A stretch of DNA of 64,000 bases, from NCBI RefSeq assembly GCF_039954625.1, contig NZ_CP157199.1:2170001-2234000 (forward strand), given 5' to 3'. The DNA is from Pontimicrobium sp. SW4. Its GTDB lineage: Bacteria; Bacteroidota; Bacteroidia; Flavobacteriales; Flavobacteriaceae. The translations under genes and the position numbers were made by a program. The notes under the pieces were generated by a model that was not told the origin of the DNA, made no database searches, and saw only the letters and a list, made by a program, of their open reading frames with translations. Below are positions 8,545 through 17,780 of this stretch, piece by piece. Numbering within the stretch: the first letter of the stretch is position 1; the number at the start of each line of letters is the position of its first letter.

Positions 8545-9942
8545 ATGAAACACATAATAATAATTATCTCATCCATCTTATTTAGTACTTTATTCTACAA
8601 TCAACAAATTGGATTGAACATTTCAATTTTTAGTGTATTAACCGTAATAATACTAGCAGTTAGCAATACACATAAATTCAAAAATAAAACTGCCCTATTA
8701 TACATATTCATTTACTTGTTTACAGCAGCTTTAGTATTTATTCAATACACTAATTTGTCAATACTAGCAAACATCATAGCCTTTTTGACCTTGATTGGAA
8801 GTGTAACGGAATCTAAATCATCCATTTATGTGCAATGGTATAATGGCATTTACACAAGTATTGTAGGTTATTTTCACAGAAGATTTATAAAGCAAAACAT
8901 AAAAAAAGGACACACACAAAAAAAGACAATAGATGTTTTACATTTAAGTAAGCTCATTGGTATTCCTTTGGTATTTATTATTGGTTTTATAGTGCTATAT
9001 AAAAATGGCAACCCTATTTTTAACGATATAATATCAAAAATTAATTTCGATTTTATTAATCTGCAATGGCTACTATTTACAGTATTAGGCTATTATTTAT
9101 TTAGCAATATATTTAATCCTGTTCAAGTAGATTCAGTAACTAATATAGATTTACAAACTGGTAACACATTACATCAATCTGAAACATTTTCAATTGAAGC
9201 ACTAAAAAAAGAGAAACAATTAGGCACTATACTATTATTACTACTTAATTTACTTATTGTTTTCTATTTAGCTACAGATATTATTTCATTAAATACTATT
9301 AATTCAACTCACGCTTCAGTCCTTTCTAGTCAAGTTCATAGCGGAATAAATACATTAATAGCTTCAATTGTCATTGCAATTGTAATAATACTCTATTTTT
9401 TCAGAGGAGACATCAACTTTTTCAAGGATAATAAAATGTTGAAAAAATTGTCTTATACTTGGATTTTCTTAAATGCAGTGCTTGTCATTTTAATAGCCAC
9501 AAAAAACTATAATTATATTGCTTTATTTGGACTAACCTACAAGCGAATAGGAGTTAACATTTATCTATTTCTAACTCTTATTGGCTTAATCACAACATTA
9601 TTAAAAGTTTCTAAGGTTAAGAATTTCTGGTTTTTATTGAGAATAAATACACGAATAGCATTTGGGCTTCTTATACTTTTTAGCATAATTGATTGGGATT
9701 ATTCCATCACAAAATACAACATTAATCATGCGCCTTCATTAGACTTAAATTACCTCATCAACTTATCAGATAACAATGCTGTTTTACTTAATAAATATAG
9801 AGAGTCAAATAACCTCAATACAGAACAAGATAATAGGATTTTCATTAAGCATCGTGATTATGTAAATACAGTTAATAATAGAAATTGGCAAGAATACACC
9901 TATTCTAATTTTAAATTAAAAGCAACTGCTAATAAAAAATAA
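8545..9942 (+). CDS. DUF4173-type multi-helix membrane protein
   Basis: A 465-residue polytopic membrane protein with about twelve hydrophobic segments. The C-terminal motif GLTYKRIGVNIYLFLTLIG followed by an RINTRIAFG helix is characteristic of DUF4173 proteins, which often sit beside winged-helix regulators in Bacteroidota; their role is unknown. The ATG at 8545 is preferred over the TTG at 8512 because the latter lies inside the palindromic operator candidate. It starts a second run of membrane-protein genes, each following within a few bases or overlapping. Confidence 0.75.
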   Translation: MKHIIIIISSILFSTLFYNQQIGLNISIFSVLTVIILAVSNTHKFKNKTALLYIFIYLFTAALVFIQYTNLSILANIIAFLTLIGSVTESKSSIYVQWYNGIYTSIVGYFHRRFIKQNIKKGHTQKKTIDVLHLSKLIGIPLVFIIGFIVLYKNGNPIFNDIISKINFDFINLQWLLFTVLGYYLFSNIFNPVQVDSVTNIDLQTGNTLHQSETFSIEALKKEKQLGTILLLLLNLLIVFYLATDIISLNTINSTHASVLSSQVHSGINTLIASIVIAIVIILYFFRGDINFFKDNKMLKKLSYTWIFLNAVLVILIATKNYNYIALFGLTYKRIGVNIYLFLTLIGLITTLLKVSKVKNFWFLLRINTRIAFGLLILFSIIDWDYSITKYNINHAPSLDLNYLINLSDNNAVLLNKYRESNNLNTEQDNRIFIKHRDYVNTVNNRNWQEYTYSNFKLKATANKK

Positions 9943-9945
9943 CAA

Positions 9946-10326
9946 ATGCATATTCTAGGTAATATTGGGAAATCATCACTTTTAGCTGCTTCAATATTTT
10001 GGATGATTATTTTATCCGATACTTTTGACTTGGATATGGTACCATATATTTTTCTTTCATTAATTCCAATATATATAATTTGTGCACTAACCATTTTAAT
10101 CACTATCTGCCCAATATTTTGGTTTTTAGAGAACGATAACTATAGTAAGCAAAGAATTTTTAAAACTTACTTCCCAATATATACAATAATAGCATTTGGG
10201 TTCTGCTTATATAGTATTTATAAATCTTCGTTTGATGTTTTTGTTTTAAGTTTTTATGTATCTGCGTATATTACAACTACACAATCTTGGGTATGGTTTT
10301 CAAAAGAAAAGGTTGAAATAAAATGA
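9946..10326 (+). CDS. Four-helix membrane protein, unknown
   Basis: A 126-residue hydrophobic protein with four predicted transmembrane helices (about 10-25, 28-58, 72-90 and 92-112). It starts three bases after the DUF4173 stop and overlaps the DUF2809 gene start by four bases (ATGA), so it is part of a coupled operon. No conserved motif recognised. Confidence 0.6.
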   Translation: MHILGNIGKSSLLAASIFWMIILSDTFDLDMVPYIFLSLIPIYIICALTILITICPIFWFLENDNYSKQRIFKTYFPIYTIIAFGFCLYSIYKSSFDVFVLSFYVSAYITTTQSWVWFSKEKVEIK

Positions 10327-10715
10327 AATTCTCAAAAACATATTTCATACTATTCTTAATGCTATTTGCTATAGAAGCATGCATCGCTTATTTCTTAAAA
10401 AGCGGCTTCATTCGTCATACGTTTGGTGATTTTCTGGTGGTCATTATGCTGTATTGTCTCTTTAAAAGTTTTATAGACATTAAGCCAACTACTTTAGGCT
10501 TAATAGTCCTTTGTATTGCTTTTATTGTAGAGTTTCTACAACTAACACCATTATTGGAATTGGTGAATTTACAAGACAATAAGGCTGCAAAAATTGTTTT
10601 CGGCAGTACGTTTCATGTGACAGATCTAGTAGCTTATACTTTAGGCATCGTGACTACTATAATAATAGAAAAGAAATTAAACCATGACAAATTTAAAAAC
10701 ACTCATAAATTCTAG
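10323..10715 (+). CDS. DUF2809 domain membrane protein
   Basis: A 130-residue membrane protein with four helices. It shows the DUF2809 pattern: RHTFGDFLVVIMLY after the first helix, an FIVEFLQL helix in the middle and FHVTDLVAYTLG near the C-terminus. The conserved acidic and polar residues inside helices (GD, E, TD) suggest a channel or an intramembrane binding site, but the function is not known. It overlaps the neighbours on both sides (4 bases before, 32 bases after), so it is translated as part of a tightly packed operon. Confidence 0.75.
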   Translation: MKFSKTYFILFLMLFAIEACIAYFLKSGFIRHTFGDFLVVIMLYCLFKSFIDIKPTTLGLIVLCIAFIVEFLQLTPLLELVNLQDNKAAKIVFGSTFHVTDLVAYTLGIVTTIIIEKKLNHDKFKNTHKF

Positions 10716-11346
10716 ATTTCAGTTACTAACTTACATGGCATTGTCAATGATGCTAAGCGGATTTCTACTCTTACTTAGAGTAAAGCTAAACCAATCGTTT
10801 TACTACTTATTTTTAGTGTGGAATTTGTTCTTAGCTTTTATTCCATTTTGCATGACATTATATCTTAAAAGCAAAACTAGAATAACCAAAACAAAGTTAC
10901 TTGCCTATTTCACAATTTGGCTATTGTTCTTGCCGAATGCACCTTATATAATCACTGATTTATTGCATTTTAAAAGAAGTACAAGCACATTTTTATGGTT
11001 GGATATTTTAATGGTAACATCATTTACTATAAATGGATTGGTACTTTTTCACTTAACACTTTTGGATATGGAAACTCTGTTGAGAAAATTCATAAGTATT
11101 AAGAAAACCAACTTTTTATTTTTATTTGTTTTCTTCTTAACTGGATTTGGAATGTATTTAGGTCGTTTTTTAAGATTTAATTCTTGGGATATTTTACAGC
11201 ATCCAGATTTATTAATTAATAATATATGGGAGATAATAAGTAATCCAAATCAACATTTCGAAGCTTGGACTTTTACATTCTGTTTTGGTGTATTTTTAGG
11301 CTTAACTTACAAAGTTGTTAAAACACTTAAACAAACCAATTTTTAA
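10684..11346 (+). CDS. DUF1361 domain membrane protein
   Basis: A 220-residue polytopic membrane protein. The family signatures LFLPNAPYIITDLLHF and GFGMYLGRFLRFNSWDI are both present, defining DUF1361; function unknown. About seven hydrophobic segments. It begins 32 bases inside the DUF2809 gene; an internal ATG at 10738 would still overlap-free follow that gene but would remove the first helix-flanking region. It is the last gene of the membrane-protein cluster. Confidence 0.75.
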   Translation: MTNLKTLINSRFQLLTYMALSMMLSGFLLLLRVKLNQSFYYLFLVWNLFLAFIPFCMTLYLKSKTRITKTKLLAYFTIWLLFLPNAPYIITDLLHFKRSTSTFLWLDILMVTSFTINGLVLFHLTLLDMETLLRKFISIKKTNFLFLFVFFLTGFGMYLGRFLRFNSWDILQHPDLLINNIWEIISNPNQHFEAWTFTFCFGVFLGLTYKVVKTLKQTNF

Positions 11347-11511
11347 TTTAATTATACTAGCTTTAGAGTTAAGCGGATTTCCAAAAAGGAACATAAGTAA
11401 TTATCTATACAAAACATAACAAAGCTTTGTTGTTACTCTCTTTATTTAATTCTGGCTAAATAGCTTCTCTTTGAAATACCATTAAAATTATTGGCTTAAT
11501 CCTATATGTAG

Positions 11512-12297
11512 TTAATCATTTCTGTTTTTTTCTTGAATTATTCTAACAATAGAAGTTGCTCTTTTTCTGGTAAAAACGCGTGGTAATATTGATAAAAACT
11601 TATTAAACATTCCAGGTATTGCAACAATTCTTCCTTTGTGCATTGCTTTATAACCATATAATGCAACTTGTTTTGGACAAGCCATATTAAATCCAATTTT
11701 ATTATCCGCAGATGAATCTGAAACAGTTGATTGAAATGATGTTCTTGTTGGCCCAGGACACAATGCTGTTACAGTAACTCCTGTACCTTTAAGTTCATTT
11801 GCAATAGCTTCTGAAAAAGATAAAATATAGGCCTTTGAAGCATAGTATAAAGACATTAAAGGCCCTGGTTGAAAGGCCGCAAGTGAAGATAAGTTTAATA
11901 TTTTACCCGACCCTCTTTCAATCATGTCTGGCAGTAATAGCTTTGTTAGTTGTGTAGTAGTAATAACATGCAGTTGCAACATCTCCATTTCACGATTCCA
12001 ATCTGTATTCGAAAAAGAACCAAATAGTCCAAAACCTGCATTGTTTATTAAAACATCAATAGGCGAACTCATTTCAGCAAAGATATCTTCTGCTATATTT
12101 GGTAGACATAAATCTTTCACTAATAGAATAACTTCTATATCATGTAAACTAGTAATTTGTAATTTAGCTTTTTCAAGATTAACAGCGTCAATATCAATTA
12201 AAATTAGATTAAAAGAGTCTTTTGCTAACAGTAATGCTAACTCTAATCCTAATCCCGTAGCAGCACCAGTGACTAACGCTGTTTTATTCATATACAT
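11512..12297 (-). CDS. SDR-family oxidoreductase
   Basis: A classical short-chain dehydrogenase/reductase, 261 residues. The Rossmann motif TGAATGLG follows the start, with NNAGFG near residue 90, the catalytic Ser in NLSSLAA and the YxxxK pair in YYASKAY. The C-terminal CPGPTRTSF region is typical of SDRs that use NADP(H); the substrate is unknown. A second Met two codons downstream (12291) is an equally good start. The gene stands alone facing left between the membrane cluster and the DinB-like gene. A 14-bp palindrome (AACAAAGCTTTGTT, 11418-11431) lies beyond its end. Confidence 0.85.
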   Translation of the reverse strand: MYMNKTALVTGAATGLGLELALLLAKDSFNLILIDIDAVNLEKAKLQITSLHDIEVILLVKDLCLPNIAEDIFAEMSSPIDVLINNAGFGLFGSFSNTDWNREMEMLQLHVITTTQLTKLLLPDMIERGSGKILNLSSLAAFQPGPLMSLYYASKAYILSFSEAIANELKGTGVTVTALCPGPTRTSFQSTVSDSSADNKIGFNMACPKQVALYGYKAMHKGRIVAIPGMFNKFLSILPRVFTRKRATSIVRIIQEKNRND

Positions 12298-12425
12298 GTT
12301 TTTTAAGATGATAACCTACTAGTTGGTCTTTTCAAACTTAAAACCACGTAATAATAAGATTTAGAGTTAACTATCTTGCTTAAATATAATATATAACATT
12401 AAAATGTTTTATACATAAAAACAAA

Positions 12426-13010
12426 CTAATCTCTAACTTTTCCTGCTAGCACACTTACTTTAGAATTAAATGGATTACCCGAAGTACGTCTGTGTGTAAT
12501 CACTTGCCCTACATGCCATAATGCATCAGATATTGGGCCATTAATTTGATTCCAAAAAGGGTATTCAGTTGTATTTGATCCTCTTTGAAATACCATAGTA
12601 AATTCTGATAAATCATTACTTTCACGAAAAATATCAGCGGCTTGTTTTAATAAGTTTAAAGTCTTAGCTCTTTTTTCGGCAAAAGTCATTTTAGGTTCTT
12701 CTATAGGTATATTTGGTTTTTTTAATGCTGAATTAATAATAGTTTTTGTCAATCCATAAATATGATCAATAGTTTCATCTGTAGTTCTACCTTCTGCACT
12801 TGGCTTAAACTCCAAATCTTCAGCTCTTAAACCTTCAGTTGCCCAATAGTATCTAAACCCTAATCCATCTATCAATCTTGCAACGACAGTGCCTTCATTA
12901 TATTCGGAAGGATAATCAGGAATTTCATAATATGGTAGCTTTTCCGTTTGTGCACTTATAAGGTCCACTATTAATAAACATACTATAAGTAGAGATGATT
13001 TTATTTTCAT
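12426..13010 (-). CDS. Secreted DinB-like protein
   Basis: A 194-residue protein with a signal peptide (MKIKSSLLIVCLLIVDLISAQ) and a four-helix bundle of the DinB/YfiT type. Candidate metal ligands are the His in ETIDHIYGL and the two His in WHVGQVITHRRTSG, the usual three-His arrangement. DinB proteins bind divalent metal and some act as thiol-dependent transferases; an exported version is of unknown role. It is separated from the SusCD transcript by a strong terminator and has its own 5' region. Confidence 0.75.
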   Translation of the reverse strand: MKIKSSLLIVCLLIVDLISAQTEKLPYYEIPDYPSEYNEGTVVARLIDGLGFRYYWATEGLRAEDLEFKPSAEGRTTDETIDHIYGLTKTIINSALKKPNIPIEEPKMTFAEKRAKTLNLLKQAADIFRESNDLSEFTMVFQRGSNTTEYPFWNQINGPISDALWHVGQVITHRRTSGNPFNSKVSVLAGKVRD

Positions 13011-13064
13011 TTAAGTCGTTTTAATTAGTTCATAAAGTTATCAATAAAAAACTAAATAAAGTAA

Positions 13065-13094
13065 AACCCCTTCAAGAATATACTTGAAGGGGTT
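13065..13094 (-). terminator. Rho-independent terminator after SusD
   Basis: A perfect 12-bp stem, AACCCCTTCAAG / CTTGAAGGGGTT, with a 6-base loop. On the minus strand it is followed by a T-rich stretch. It closes the SusC-SusD transcript before the DinB-like gene. Confidence 0.85.
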
Positions 13095-13178
13095 CACCGA
13101 ATTAAGAACCAATAAAAATTGGCACCAACCTTTTTCTTAATTCATAGCTATAAAAATTATTCTTAGTTTAAATTTATT

Positions 13179-14507
13179 TTAGTAATCAGGGTTTTGACTT
13201 AACAATGGGTTTCTATCTCTTGCTGATTGTGGTATTGGAAAAATCAACTTGTTGTCGTTATAAGGCATTCCACCAATATCACGTTGAGTACGCTTATAAT
13301 CATGTAATACAAATCCTTCTAACCCTAATTCTAATTCTCTTTCGTTTAGTATTAAATCCAATGTTAATGCTCCTAAAGCTGGCGCAGAAGATCTAGCTCT
13401 TAACGTATTAATCTCTACTAAAGGATCTAAGCCTAATGAGGTGCTTTCTCTAAAATTACATTCAGCTCTAATTAAATGCATCTCAGCTAATCGTACTTGC
13501 TCAGTATTGGCATATTGACGAACATACTTTGAACTTAATGTTAATCCTGCATCCGTGTAATAGAAGTTTCCTCGTTCATCTAATGGAGAATCGAATTTGC
13601 TTAAATATGCTGGTGTTATAGAAATATCTCCTCCTCTACCACCTAAAGCTTGAGTTGCAAAATGCTGAACGTGTCTATTAACACCTTCTTGCGTAGTAAT
13701 TACCCAAGAAAAAATAGTTTCTGATGTATTATCATCTGAATCAAAAACAGCACTAAACGTAGGCATTAAAGTATGTCCACTATTTTCAATAACATCATGA
13801 GCCGCGTCTCTTGCCGCACTATAATTGCCTTGTTGTAAATAAACTCTTGCTAATAATGCTTGAGCTGCGTATTTATCTGCCCTATTACCATTATCGTCAG
13901 GTAAAATAGCATAAGCATCCGTTAGATCGCTTATAACACGAGCATAAACTTCTTCAACTGTATTTCTAGCAACTTGCCTTGTAACATTTGGCGGATCTAA
14001 TACTATTGGAACTGCCTCTTGAGTATTTCCTCCAGCTGAATTATACTGCTGTCCAAAAAGACGAGCCATATCAAAATAAGCAAGACCTCTTAAAAATTTA
14101 GCCTCACCTTCAACACGATCTTTTCTATCAAGATCAGTAAACTTATCCAAATTTGCTAAAACTGTATTAACATCTCCAAAGAGTAAATAGTAGTTGCCAT
14201 AAATAGTATTTGCAGATCCATTATTATTTATCATTTGCTTAAAATAAACATCTCTTAGATTAGCAAAAGTTCCGTTCCACTCAACTTGATCAGTATTACC
14301 AAATAGCACACTTATGTTTGCTATATCTCCATCATAATTTCCTCTTCCAGTTGCATAAGCACCAACTAGGATTGCTTCAATATTATCAGCAGTTGCCGTT
14401 GCAACATCTTCACTAACACTTTGTTGTGGCTCTATATCTAATTCGCTTTCACATGAAACGATGCAAAACGAACATAAAACAATAATTAAATATTTTATAT
14501 TTTTCAT
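13179..14507 (-). CDS. SusD/RagB-type outer-membrane nutrient-binding lipoprotein
   Basis: A surface lipoprotein that delivers nutrients to its TonB-dependent partner. The 442 residues start with a lipoprotein signal whose lipobox is SFCIVSCE. The TPR-like helical body follows, with the family motifs FLRGLAYFDMARLFG and ALLARVYLQQGNY, and the C-terminal LNERELELGLEG and RDIGGMPYNDNKLIFPIPQ. It starts nine bases after SusC, the usual SusC-SusD order. No glycosidase, sulfatase or peptidase is in the operon, so the substrate cannot be read from context. Confidence 0.93.
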   Translation of the reverse strand: MKNIKYLIIVLCSFCIVSCESELDIEPQQSVSEDVATATADNIEAILVGAYATGRGNYDGDIANISVLFGNTDQVEWNGTFANLRDVYFKQMINNNGSANTIYGNYYLLFGDVNTVLANLDKFTDLDRKDRVEGEAKFLRGLAYFDMARLFGQQYNSAGGNTQEAVPIVLDPPNVTRQVARNTVEEVYARVISDLTDAYAILPDDNGNRADKYAAQALLARVYLQQGNYSAARDAAHDVIENSGHTLMPTFSAVFDSDDNTSETIFSWVITTQEGVNRHVQHFATQALGGRGGDISITPAYLSKFDSPLDERGNFYYTDAGLTLSSKYVRQYANTEQVRLAEMHLIRAECNFRESTSLGLDPLVEINTLRARSSAPALGALTLDLILNERELELGLEGFVLHDYKRTQRDIGGMPYNDNKLIFPIPQSARDRNPLLSQNPDY

Positions 14508-14516
14508 AACGTATTT

Positions 14517-17500
14517 TTAAAAGGTTAAATTAACTCCGAGTGTAAATGTCTTTGCTGGCGGTGCCGAATAGAATGTATTACCTACATTAGTATTTGTATT
14601 GGCATCATCATTCGATGATTCTGGGTCATAGCCTCTATAATCTGTAATGGTAATTAGATTTAAACCAGCTAAATACACTCTTACTTTACTAAAACCGATA
14701 TTATCTAAAACACTCTGTGGTAATGAATACCCTAATGTTATATTTCTAAGTCTTATAAAATCGGCATCTTGTAAATATCTAGAACTAGCAGAATGACCAT
14801 TGTTATTAAATAACCTTGCTTGTGGTACATCTGTAACATCTCCAGGGTTTTGCCATCTGTTTTTGAAAACATATACATCCTGATTATCCAAACCATTACC
14901 AAAACCTGTCTCTTGATACTGTCCAGCATTGTTATATAAACTTGCTCCCCATTGACCTTGGAATGTAAACGAAAAATCGAATGTTTTATAAGTTAAATTA
15001 CTTGACAATCCTCCAATAAGATCTGGGTTTGGATTACCCATAATAATACGTTGCGCTTGAGAAAAATTATTAGTTTTCGTTTTATCTAAAGAACCATCAG
15101 AATTTTCAGTATTCAAGTAATATAAGGCATCACCATTTGCTGGATCAACACCAGCATATTCAACCATATAAAACGCATTGATAGGTTCGCCTTCTCTAAG
15201 AATATTTCGTCCTGTTATAAGGTCTGCACCATTTGGCAAATTAGTAACCTTATTCTTATTGGTTGCAATATTAAAACTGGTTTTCCATGTTAAATCATCT
15301 GTTTGAATGTTGGTAGTATTTAAAACAAACTCGAATCCTTTGTTTTCAAGATTTCCAACATTTTTTAATATAGCATGACCTGGAGCTCCAGCTTCAAACG
15401 GAATACGCTCATTAAATATTAAATCATTAGTTTTCTTTACATAATAATCTATCTCACCGCTTATTCTGTTATTAAGAAATCCGAAATCGATTCCAATATC
15501 AGTTTGGGCTGTTTCTTCCCATTTTAAATTAGGATTTTCAATTTGTGTAAAAGCAATACCAGATACACCATCATAAGCAGTCCCTCCATAAAGTCCTAAG
15601 CTTCCAAAATTTGAAACTGGTGTATTACCATTTATTCCCCAACTGCCTCTTAGTTTTAAATTTGAAACTACATTAGAGTCTTTTAAAAAATCTTCTTCCG
15701 AGATAATCCATCCAGCTGATGCTGCAGGGAAATATCCATTACGTTGGTCTGCACCAAATCGAGACGATGCATCATTACGAAGTGAAGCCTTTAATAAATA
15801 TTTATTATCATAACTATAAGTCGCTCTAGCAAAATAAGATACTTGCGCCCAATTTGTAAATGTTCCTGTTCCCGCTGAAATTGTTGCAGCACTTGAAACA
15901 GATTTAAAATCGTCGGTTGGAAATCCATCACCTGTAACCGAAATTGCTCTGTTTTTTAATCTAGTATACGTCATACCAGCTACAACATTTAAATCTGATA
16001 ATTCTCCAAACGTATGGTCGAACGTGAAATAGTTGTTTGTTGATATAATTTCAGTTCCATCATTAGATGCAAATGTTTGCCCATTTGTGGATTGAAATGG
16101 TGCTAGTCGTCCTGTATTTCTGTCAACTGTCTGACTTAAATAATCATATCCAAACTCAGTTCTAAAACTTAGAGATGGTAAGAATTGGTAATCACCAAAA
16201 ACCTTACTCAAAATTCTTCTTACAGATGTTTTTCTAAAAGAATGTTTGTCTTGTAATAAAAAGTTTGCATATAGTGTTCCATCATTTGGATCACCATTAT
16301 TTAAATACACTGGTGATGTTGGAACTTGGGCTATAGCTTGTAATGGTGTAGTAAACGAATTATCACCTGAGATTCTATCTATAATCGTACTGGAATAATT
16401 TGCATTAAGGCCTACATTAAATTTACTACTTACTTTATGATCCAAATTTGCTCTTAAACTATAACGCTTTAAATTGTTTCCTCTTACAATTCCTTCAGTA
16501 TCATTATAAGCTCCAGAAATGTAACTTGTTGTTTTCTCATTTCCTCCAGAAACAGATACATTTATATCCTGAGTGATACTATTTTGAAAAGCTTCTTCTT
16601 GCCAATCGGTATCTACATTTCTCCAATCTTCATCACCTTGATACCTTGGTAAACGACCATCTACCCATGCATCTGAAGCTGTTTGATCTGCAAAAAAACC
16701 ACTGTTAAAAGCCGACTCTCTCAATAACTCAACATATTGTTCTGCATTTAACCAATTTCTTTTATTGGTTGGCTCTCCTACTGATGTCGAAAAATCTACA
16801 GAAACTTTAGAGTCTCCTTGTTTTCCTCTTTTAGTAGTAATTAAAATTACACCATTGGTCCCCTTTGCTCCATAAATAGCTGTTGCTGAAGCATCTTTTA
16901 GAATATCTATAGAAGCAACATCATTTGGATTTAGAGATAATAATGGATTTAAATTTGCTCCAATAGAAGAAGTGTTTCTATTGTTCATTTCAATACCATC
17001 AATTATGTATAATGGCTCTTGAGAAGCTGAAACCGAAGACAATCCTCTAATAATAGTTTTTACACCACCCTCAACTTTACCATTAATTTGTGTGATTTGT
17101 ACACCTGCTGCCTTACCAACAATGGCACCTTGAAAACTAGGTGTTGAAACGCCTTCAATTTGACTAGCGTCAATTTTTGCGACATTATCGGTTAATAATC
17201 TTTTAGATTGCGTACCGTAGCCAATTACGACAACCTCTTCTAACGCTGCTGCATCTTCTTCCATAGTAACGTTTATAGTACTGGAAGATGCTACTATTAC
17301 CTCAACAGGTTTAAGTCCTACGTACGTAAATGCAAGGGTCTGTCCTTCATTTACATTAATTGAATATTTACCATCGAAATCTGTTTGTGTTCCATTCGTA
17401 GTGCCTTTTACAACAATATTAACTCCAATAAGAGGAACTCCCGATTGGTCCGAAACTGTTCCTGATACGGTTTTTTGTTGCGCAAAAGCAATAGAAATGT

Positions 17501-17543
17501 TTAAAAACAATAGTAAGAAAACAACTTTGCATTTTTTTTTCAT
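14517..17543 (-). CDS. SusC/RagA-type TonB-dependent outer-membrane transporter
   Basis: A 1008-residue TonB-linked porin. A signal peptide (to SIAFAQ) leads into a carboxypeptidase-like beta-sandwich (TVSGTVSDQSGVPLIGVN... DGKYSI), then the TonB-box region EEVVVIGYG, the plug domain (PLYIIDGIEMN, ILKDASATAIYG, ANGV-type NGVILITTKRG) and the 22-stranded barrel ending in an aromatic-rich strand (KTFTLGVNLTF). It forms a lidded pair with the SusD encoded next. An AraC-type membrane regulator gene is immediately upstream, so it is probably induced by the substrate or its breakdown product. Confidence 0.96.
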   Translation of the reverse strand: MKKKCKVVFLLLFLNISIAFAQQKTVSGTVSDQSGVPLIGVNIVVKGTTNGTQTDFDGKYSINVNEGQTLAFTYVGLKPVEVIVASSSTINVTMEEDAAALEEVVVIGYGTQSKRLLTDNVAKIDASQIEGVSTPSFQGAIVGKAAGVQITQINGKVEGGVKTIIRGLSSVSASQEPLYIIDGIEMNNRNTSSIGANLNPLLSLNPNDVASIDILKDASATAIYGAKGTNGVILITTKRGKQGDSKVSVDFSTSVGEPTNKRNWLNAEQYVELLRESAFNSGFFADQTASDAWVDGRLPRYQGDEDWRNVDTDWQEEAFQNSITQDINVSVSGGNEKTTSYISGAYNDTEGIVRGNNLKRYSLRANLDHKVSSKFNVGLNANYSSTIIDRISGDNSFTTPLQAIAQVPTSPVYLNNGDPNDGTLYANFLLQDKHSFRKTSVRRILSKVFGDYQFLPSLSFRTEFGYDYLSQTVDRNTGRLAPFQSTNGQTFASNDGTEIISTNNYFTFDHTFGELSDLNVVAGMTYTRLKNRAISVTGDGFPTDDFKSVSSAATISAGTGTFTNWAQVSYFARATYSYDNKYLLKASLRNDASSRFGADQRNGYFPAASAGWIISEEDFLKDSNVVSNLKLRGSWGINGNTPVSNFGSLGLYGGTAYDGVSGIAFTQIENPNLKWEETAQTDIGIDFGFLNNRISGEIDYYVKKTNDLIFNERIPFEAGAPGHAILKNVGNLENKGFEFVLNTTNIQTDDLTWKTSFNIATNKNKVTNLPNGADLITGRNILREGEPINAFYMVEYAGVDPANGDALYYLNTENSDGSLDKTKTNNFSQAQRIIMGNPNPDLIGGLSSNLTYKTFDFSFTFQGQWGASLYNNAGQYQETGFGNGLDNQDVYVFKNRWQNPGDVTDVPQARLFNNNGHSASSRYLQDADFIRLRNITLGYSLPQSVLDNIGFSKVRVYLAGLNLITITDYRGYDPESSNDDANTNTNVGNTFYSAPPAKTFTLGVNLTF

Positions 17544-17646
17544 AATTAAATATTTAGTTATTAATTCAGTTTTACAACCAAAAAAAGCCTGAAGTAAAGC
17601 GAAGACTAATTCAAATAAAATTCTTCCAATTAGAATTGATTAAAAA

Positions 17647-17680
17647 CAAAGTTTAATGGAAGGTGTAAAAATTACGACAA
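17647..17680 (-). promoter_or_regulatory. Possible promoter for SusC-SusD
   Basis: On the minus strand a TTG (17678-17680) lies 22 bases before TAAACTTTG (17647-17655). This resembles the Bacteroidota -33/-7 pair, though the -7 box has one extra base. It would give a leader of about 100 bases before the SusC ATG. The rest of the 237-base gap shows nothing recognisable. Confidence 0.35.
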
Positions 17681-17780
17681 GCTTTTTTGATTGATTGTAT
17701 ATCAAAAGAACTTGTTATTACTGTGTTTGTAGGGAAACCCCATAAGAATTAACCAAAGCCGAAGAAAACTTACTTTTTAT

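Noticed and set aside
11418..11431. AACAAAGCTTTGTT palindrome as a regulatory site
   Set aside because: A 14-base A/T-rich palindrome alone in a region between convergent genes is not enough; no second copy was noticed.
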